Source: Nitrosopumilales archaeon CG15_BIG_FIL_POST_REV_8_21_14_020_37_12
GTDB taxonomy: Archaea; Thermoproteota; Nitrososphaeria; Nitrososphaerales; Nitrosopumilaceae
DNA length: 18,465 bases
Reading direction: 5' to 3'
Assembly (NCBI GenBank): GCA_002781805.1
Contig: PFFZ01000050.1
Location: 1-18,465 of the forward strand
In this document: positions 14,297-18,465 of the stretch, piece by piece
Layout: the number at the start of each line of letters is the position of its first letter
Numbering within the stretch: the stretch's first letter is position 1
Notes under the pieces: generated by a model
What the model was told of the DNA's origin: nothing
The model's input: only the letters and a program-made list of their open reading frames with translations
Database searches by the model: none
Translations under genes and position numbers: made by a program

Positions 14297-15243
14297 TTTA
14301 TACCCTTATTTTTTATGTGAAAGTTTTTTTGTAGATAGTTTAAGATTAGTTTTTCTTGTTCTATTTCACGTAATCTATGCTCAAACTCATTTTCCACTTT
14401 ACTTGAATCATCTTTTTCTAGCACGAAAGTTGATTTTCTCCAAATCAATTTAAATAATGATTCTAGAGTCATTACAAATGATCTAGAGTCAGTCCAAATT
14501 GCCATAAATTCTGACTCGGGGTTATTTATGAAAAATAACACTTCAGAGTCATCTTTTATGATAAAAGAAAAGTTTTCTTTATGGCTCTCATCTAATCTTT
14601 TTATATTTTCTAATTCCAGTCCTTCGAAGACATAATTTCCTTTCTCTGAGAATGTAGTCAAAATTTCCAGTCGCACCCTGACATTTTTTAAAAATTCTAC
14701 AAAATCAGTATGATAAAATCTGATGAAATTGGTCTCAGATCCTAGTATGTAGATACACTCGTTTGCTGTTTTTGTCATTTGTTCGATTTTTACCAGAATA
14801 GAATTCCTTCCTTGCAATATCTGAAATCGATTATCTTCAGAATCATCGTTTTGCTTTCCTATCTCGGGCAGTGTATTCCACAACGAGAGTATTGTGTCTT
14901 TTTTGGATTCTAAATCAGAAATTCTTTTTTTCTCATTGTTGATTAAAACTGTCACTGCCTCATTGATTGGAATTGAATTAAATCTTGACGGTTTACCAAA
15001 TATTGAAAATATTATCCCTTTTTGTTCCAAAGAATTCAGAAGATGATATGTCTCAGTTCTTGGTATTTTTAGGTTTTTGGACAATTCTGAGGCTGTTTTT
15101 TCTCCAGATTTTGTTAAATGAACGTATATTTTTGACTGGTTTGGGGTCAACCCATATTGCAATAGTATTTTGTTTATCTTCTCTATGGATTCATAATGCT
15201 TAGTGCCGTATGATATGCCTTCTACAACTTCTTCCATTGTCAT
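14293..15243 (-). CDS. TrmB-family transcriptional regulator
   Basis: This 316-residue protein has the TrmB layout. A winged helix occupies about residues 25-95 (ILLQYGLTPNQSKIYVHLTKSGEKTASELSK, recognition helix around IPRTETYHLLNSLEQKG), then a short coiled coil (residues about 105-125), and then a C-terminal effector-type domain (FQILQGRNSILVKIEQM..., YILGSETNFIRFYH, ...LEILTTFSEKGNY). TrmB relatives in archaea sense sugars or other small molecules, but many thaumarchaeal copies have no known ligand. The ATG at 15243 was chosen over the one at 15237; a TATA-like TTATGTTT on this strand at 15267-15274 fits a leaderless mRNA. It heads an operon with a receiver and a kinase, an arrangement that hints that phosphorylation controls its DNA binding. 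Confidence 0.9.
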   Translation of the reverse strand: MTMEEVVEGISYGTKHYESIEKINKILLQYGLTPNQSKIYVHLTKSGEKTASELSKNLKIPRTETYHLLNSLEQKGIIFSIFGKPSRFNSIPINEAVTVLINNEKKRISDLESKKDTILSLWNTLPEIGKQNDDSEDNRFQILQGRNSILVKIEQMTKTANECIYILGSETNFIRFYHTDFVEFLKNVRVRLEILTTFSEKGNYVFEGLELENIKRLDESHKENFSFIIKDDSEVLFFINNPESEFMAIWTDSRSFVMTLESLFKLIWRKSTFVLEKDDSSKVENEFEHRLREIEQEKLILNYLQKNFHIKNKGIK

Positions 15244-15266
15244 ATTTTTTTAATACAGCATTGAAA

Positions 15267-15274
15267 CATAAGGC
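15267..15274 (-). promoter_or_regulatory. TATA-like element of the TrmB/receiver/kinase operon
   Basis: On the minus strand TTATGTTT is centred about 27 bp before the ATG at 15243. The match to the TATA consensus is imperfect, but no better candidate lies at the right distance; the A-run at 15245-15251 is too close. Confidence 0.35.
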
Positions 15275-15315
15275 AATGTCTGTCATATGATATTACAGAT
15301 GATTAATTTGAAATG

Positions 15316-16011
15316 TCATGAGCCTATTTTCATTGCACTGATTATAATATCACCATAAATTAATTGGATTATAAACCCTCCAATTATTAGTAAAAGATAT
15401 GGTATTCCTGGTGTTATCCATGTGTCTGGTTTTTTTGTAAATTTTTCAGTCTCTGCATTATGCAATGACAAAACTATTTTTTTAGACGAACCTTCTTGCT
15501 TCTCCATTGTGAATCCATACTTTGGGTTTTTAGATCTATAGCCCATAAAAATCGCCAGTACCTTTTTCCATGTTGGTTCATCAAACCCTGCAAAGATCTT
15601 CTCATTTCGTAAAACAGATATTAAATTTCTTGATGCGTTTACAAATAATGGCAATACAAATAACACTGCAGCATTAGACAGAGTGGTAAATGGTGTAATT
15701 GTATTTTCGGATAAAGTAAATTGTGGTGCAATTACAGATAATGCAATCAACGCAAACGCATCAGCTCCTCCAAACAATCCCATTCTCCATGCAATTAATG
15801 AAACTGGTGCAATCATCAAAGCAAACAATGTGGTAAATGCAAATTCTACAGGGTGAGGCTCCACAATCATTAATGCAACACCAGCTCCTCCAAAACCAAG
15901 CCACAAATAATCATGTATTTCTCTTTTCCACACGTCAAAAAATCCACCGATTGCCAACATCCCAAATGCAAGGATAATTCGTATGAAAAATAGGTCTGAT
16001 ATCACATCCAT
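15316..16011 (-). CDS. A24-type prepilin/preflagellin peptidase
   Basis: This 231-residue polytopic membrane protease cuts class III signal peptides of archaellins and type IV pilins. The two catalytic aspartates are visible: Asp26 in FFDVWKREIHD at the end of span 1, and Asp84 in FGGADAFALIAL, the archaeal GGAD form of the GxGD motif. Spans lie at about residues 8-24, 37-50, 57-75, 80-97, 108-124 and 200-222. A cytosolic insert of roughly 70 residues between the last two spans (RNEKIFAGFDEP...KKPDTWITPGIPY) resembles the loop in FlaK-type enzymes. A TATA element at 16031-16040 predicts a leaderless mRNA. It could mature archaellins or adhesive pilins. No pilin gene is in this window. Confidence 0.87.
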   Translation of the reverse strand: MDVISDLFFIRIILAFGMLAIGGFFDVWKREIHDYLWLGFGGAGVALMIVEPHPVEFAFTTLFALMIAPVSLIAWRMGLFGGADAFALIALSVIAPQFTLSENTITPFTTLSNAAVLFVLPLFVNASRNLISVLRNEKIFAGFDEPTWKKVLAIFMGYRSKNPKYGFTMEKQEGSSKKIVLSLHNAETEKFTKKPDTWITPGIPYLLLIIGGFIIQLIYGDIIISAMKIGS

Positions 16012-16030
16012 TTCAATTCCACCTCAAATA

Positions 16031-16040
16031 ATTATATTTT
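16031..16040 (-). promoter_or_regulatory. TATA box of the prepilin peptidase
   Basis: On the minus strand AAAATATAAT is centred about 25 bp before the ATG at 16011. The 128-bp region 16012-16139 is a divergent promoter region shared with the small gene at 16140, and contains long T/A tracts but no clear operator. Confidence 0.6.
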
Positions 16041-16110
16041 TTTATGTTAATTTGTTTAAAAATTGATTTTTTTTCATTTTTTAACTGCAAATTTTACATC
16101 TCTTTGAAAA

Positions 16111-16119
16111 TTTTAATAT
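16111..16119 (+). promoter_or_regulatory. TATA box of the small membrane-protein gene
   Basis: TTTTAATAT is centred 25 bp before the GTG at 16140. This decides the start of that gene, because any upstream ATG in the same frame (for example at 16044) would lie before the predicted transcription start. Confidence 0.55.
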
Positions 16120-16139
16120 CGTTCATTAAAAAACGGTTC

Positions 16140-16403
16140 GTGCGATTCCTCAGTACATTTCACAATCCCAATACTGAAAAATATGGTACCTATTATTCTA
16201 TAGTTTTGGTTGTAATAATTGGGACCGTGTTGGTTCAAAATCTTGGCCTTATTCACATGTCTCCAATTGAAGGAGGAGCCGTATTTATTGAAGGATTTGT
16301 TTCCTTGGTAATGCTTGCCAGACATTCTAAAACAAAAGAGTGTTTTCCGCATTATATCTCTAAACTCAAATTTATGTCCAAGCTATCTATCACGAATTCT
16401 TGA
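16140..16403 (+). CDS. Small membrane protein of unknown function
   Basis: From the GTG at 16140 the product is 87 residues: a polar N-terminus (RFLSTFHNPNTEKYGTYY), a hydrophobic helix at about residues 18-38 (IVLVVIIGTVLVQNLGLI), a second moderately hydrophobic stretch (GGAVFIEGFVSLVMLA), and a basic, His-containing tail. I do not recognise it. The frame is open back to an ATG at 16044, but that extension is low-complexity Phe/Ile/Lys sequence and precedes the TATA box at 16111, so the short form is preferred. The 3' end overlaps the convergent surface-protein gene by 21 bp. A long opposite-strand frame across the same bases looks like a shadow because it lacks a promoter. Confidence 0.6.
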   Translation: MRFLSTFHNPNTEKYGTYYSIVLVVIIGTVLVQNLGLIHMSPIEGGAVFIEGFVSLVMLARHSKTKECFPHYISKLKFMSKLSITNS

Positions 16404-18465
16404 GATACTTTCTTTAATAACTTCAAATTTCTCAGTGAAATTCAGCTTGTCAGAGATGTCTTCGAGACGATTTGTTTTTCTCAGATAGAAAAATGTAGCC
16501 CCAGCGGCACCTGGAATTGCAAATAACACTAAATCGTTTTCTGAAATTATGTTTTCTGAATTTATGTCATTATCATGATCTGATATTGAATCTGCAATCA
16601 CCGTGATATTTTTTTGTGTTTTTAAATCTGTAAAACCAAGACCATTCACAGTAACATGAATTTCTAAATTATCTGTGTCGATTTGATTGATTTTTATTTT
16701 TGCTTTTCCTTCAGAATCCGTAGTTAAATCTGCATCCAATATGTTTCCGCCTATTACATTCCAGATCACATCAAAATTTTCTACAGGTAAATCTGACTGT
16801 AGGTATTTGACAGTCAATTCTGCACCCAGTTCACCACCTTGTTCAATTGAATTTGGAGCATTAAGCAAAATTTCTGGGTGAAATCCGTTTACATTTAGAT
16901 GAAAATTGGTCATAGGCAGATTCTCAGCTAAAATAGTAACTTCGGTAGACCCCTCAGATATTGCATTTATTTGAAACGATTTATAATAATCTCCTTTCTC
17001 AAATACTATGGTTTCAGGTAATTGTAAGGATTTTTGATTGTTTGAGACTATTTTTAATTCGATTGGATGTTTGGCATAGACAGGGTTTCCTGCTGAATCC
17101 AATAGTTGAACTGAAGCAACATTCTTTGTCATGGGCAATATGTTTTCTGCAAACGACAACTCGATTGTGGTTGGATCCGTAGTCATGCTTTCTAATGATA
17201 TTGTGGTCTCCAATCCTATTGCTTGTGCTGTAATGTCGCTTGAGCCTAACTTGTTAGCATATGCTGTGACTATTACATATTCCTGATTCTGAGATATTAT
17301 TTCAGGGGGTATTTCAAAATGCTCATCAGCACTAAATGTTAAAACCGAATTCTTGATAAAATGTGTAATTCCCATCCTTCCATCTTCCTCCTTATCATCT
17401 GTACTTGTTGTGGCTTCGCCCTCAGATTCTGCTTCTACCAAATATCCAATTACTGGAAATCCCGAATTGGATAGTATTTTCGGAATTAACGGTTCTACCA
17501 CCAAATTAAGGTCATCTTCTAATGGCCCATTTGGATCTCCAGATACTGTAACAGTTCGTTTGTTGTCTGTAACATAAAATTCTAGAGAGGTGCCTTCATC
17601 TGGAATAACTGTACCTGTATTGCCAAAAATCAAGCCGGCATTTTTCCCTTTTAGAATTACTGCGTCATCAGGATTTACTGTGTCCAAATTTGAAGATGCA
17701 ATATCAACTGAAAAATCTTCACTTGACATTACAGGTACTTTTACGGTTACTCTTTCTCTGTTTGTGGTTCCTAATGTACTAGTTCCATCCTGTCTGGATA
17801 CCTCTACTTCAGTTTCAAAATATGTTACTCCCAAAATCTCTCTTTCACCTGTTGTCAAAAACGGAACTGTTTTGGTAATTGCTGGTCCTTTACCTTCTAA
17901 CGAACCAATCTCGTCATGAGTTACTTTTACAGAATCCCCTTTGGAAATATAATTATCTGCAGTAATGAAAAAATTGTATGTTTGTTCAAATTCGCTAGTG
18001 AATGAGGATGTGTTTGGTCGAATTGAAAAAGCAGAGAAAGTTGAGTAACGTCCTTCTTCAATTACAAGTTCTTTGGATTTAAACAAAAACTCTTCAAAAT
18101 CATGACTAGTGTTAATTCCTGAGTTTGGGTTCTCTACACCTATTCGTAAAATAATATTCTTGTCTGCCTTTACAGGAATTCCATCTGCGTCTTGCAATTG
18201 AATAATTGCGTATCCTATTTGGGAGCTAAAACTGTTGAAATTTTCTGGAAATACATACAGTTGTAATTGTAATGGCGATGCAGCTTTTCTGACATGAATG
18301 AATTCACTTACTTTTTTTATTCCCTCTGATTCTGCAAAAATTATTGCATCACCTGATCCTCGTACATCAAATTTTGTTAATGCATAATACTCTCCTTTGG
18401 GAATTAGAATTTCTGAATCCTGAAGGGTGATGATGTCGGTATTTGGTGTGGATATTTTCACAACA
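16383..18465 (-). CDS. Large Ig-like-repeat surface protein, C-terminal part (N-terminus outside the window)
   Basis: The frame runs off the window end, so only the last 690 or so residues are seen. They consist of beta-rich, invasin/Big-like modules: the block QLLDSAGNPVYAKHPIELKI...PETIVFEKGDYYKSF near residues 450-510 of the visible part repeats, in diverged form, at QLQDADGIPVKADKNIILRI...SKELVIEEGRYSTF and again at TLQDSEILIPKGEYYAL at the visible start. An acidic linker (EGEATTSTDDKEEDG) separates modules. Near the C-terminus one hydrophobic span (LVLFAIPGAAGATFFYL) is followed by a charged 30-residue tail (RKTNRLEDISDKL...), so most of the protein is outside the cell. The GTG at 18461 is not taken as a start because it falls inside a repeat. 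The protein is likely an adhesin-like or cell-wall-associated protein; its partner is unknown. Confidence 0.8.
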   Translation of the reverse strand, partial: VVKISTPNTDIITLQDSEILIPKGEYYALTKFDVRGSGDAIIFAESEGIKKVSEFIHVRKAASPLQLQLYVFPENFNSFSSQIGYAIIQLQDADGIPVKADKNIILRIGVENPNSGINTSHDFEEFLFKSKELVIEEGRYSTFSAFSIRPNTSSFTSEFEQTYNFFITADNYISKGDSVKVTHDEIGSLEGKGPAITKTVPFLTTGEREILGVTYFETEVEVSRQDGTSTLGTTNRERVTVKVPVMSSEDFSVDIASSNLDTVNPDDAVILKGKNAGLIFGNTGTVIPDEGTSLEFYVTDNKRTVTVSGDPNGPLEDDLNLVVEPLIPKILSNSGFPVIGYLVEAESEGEATTSTDDKEEDGRMGITHFIKNSVLTFSADEHFEIPPEIISQNQEYVIVTAYANKLGSSDITAQAIGLETTISLESMTTDPTTIELSFAENILPMTKNVASVQLLDSAGNPVYAKHPIELKIVSNNQKSLQLPETIVFEKGDYYKSFQINAISEGSTEVTILAENLPMTNFHLNVNGFHPEILLNAPNSIEQGGELGAELTVKYLQSDLPVENFDVIWNVIGGNILDADLTTDSEGKAKIKINQIDTDNLEIHVTVNGLGFTDLKTQKNITVIADSISDHDNDINSENIISENDLVLFAIPGAAGATFFYLRKTNRLEDISDKLNFTEKFEVIKESISRIRDR

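Noticed and set aside
16113..16352. Opposite-strand 79-residue frame across the small membrane protein
   Set aside because: Its sequence (basic, Asn/Tyr-rich, no hydrophobic pattern) looks random, and it lies opposite a frame with a well-placed TATA box and a clean membrane helix.
17590..17919. 109-residue plus-strand frame inside the surface protein
   Set aside because: It is a shadow of the repeat protein: rich in Ser, Val and Pro, with no promoter or start context, and the minus-strand frame is continuous over 2 kb.
1..18465. CRISPR array, insertion sequence, prophage or defence island
   Set aside because: No regularly spaced repeats, transposase or integrase, phage structural genes or recognisable defence genes were seen. 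The genes are mostly housekeeping or lineage-typical.

Overview
The window is AT-rich archaeal DNA, most likely from an ammonia-oxidising thaumarchaeon (Nitrososphaerota, Nitrosopumilus-like). The supports are an archaeal formate-dependent PurP, an archaeal-type AspRS in one operon with GatCAB, TrmB-type and small winged-helix regulators, a FlaK-like prepilin peptidase, a secreted protein with a C-terminal PEF-type sorting tail, and TATA boxes about 25 bp ahead of start codons, which implies many leaderless mRNAs. The taxon is inferred from family content, not from a marker search.

Layout. 1-1022: a cobalt-transport pair (cbtB, cbtA) behind a perfect 17-bp palindrome that touches the TATA region. 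1084-1762: two tandem paralogous winged-helix regulators. 1763-2140: a mostly non-coding gap that hides a small four-cysteine zinc-ribbon ORF interrupted by an in-frame TGA. 2141-2500 (-) and 2588-3073 (+): an unknown protein and a secreted, membrane-anchored protein, transcribed divergently. 3063-4325 (-): an unknown small protein followed by purP. 4440-4559 (-): a probable 39-residue single-span membrane protein in an otherwise empty gap. 4699-9394 (+): aspS-gatC-gatA-gatB plus a small unknown gene, packed with gaps or overlaps of a few bases. 9437-11362 (+): an AMP-forming acyl-CoA synthetase that lacks the acetate-restricting Trp. 11433-12791 (+): a fold-type I aminotransferase. 12805-15243 (-): a TrmB regulator, a stand-alone receiver and a membrane histidine kinase in one operon. 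15316-16011 (-): an A24-type prepilin peptidase. 16140-16403 (+): a small membrane protein. 16383 to the window end (-): the C-terminal 690 or so residues of a large Ig-like-repeat surface protein that continues beyond the window.

How the genes work together. The aspS-gatCAB operon is a complete two-step route to Asn-tRNA(Asn): a non-discriminating AspRS mischarges tRNA(Asn) with Asp and GatCAB amidates it. Cobalt import by CbtAB fits the cobalamin production known in this lineage. The TrmB/receiver/kinase operon looks like a compact signalling unit. The prepilin peptidase and the surface protein nearby suggest a cell-envelope neighbourhood. No rRNA, tRNA, CRISPR array, insertion sequence or integrase was recognised.
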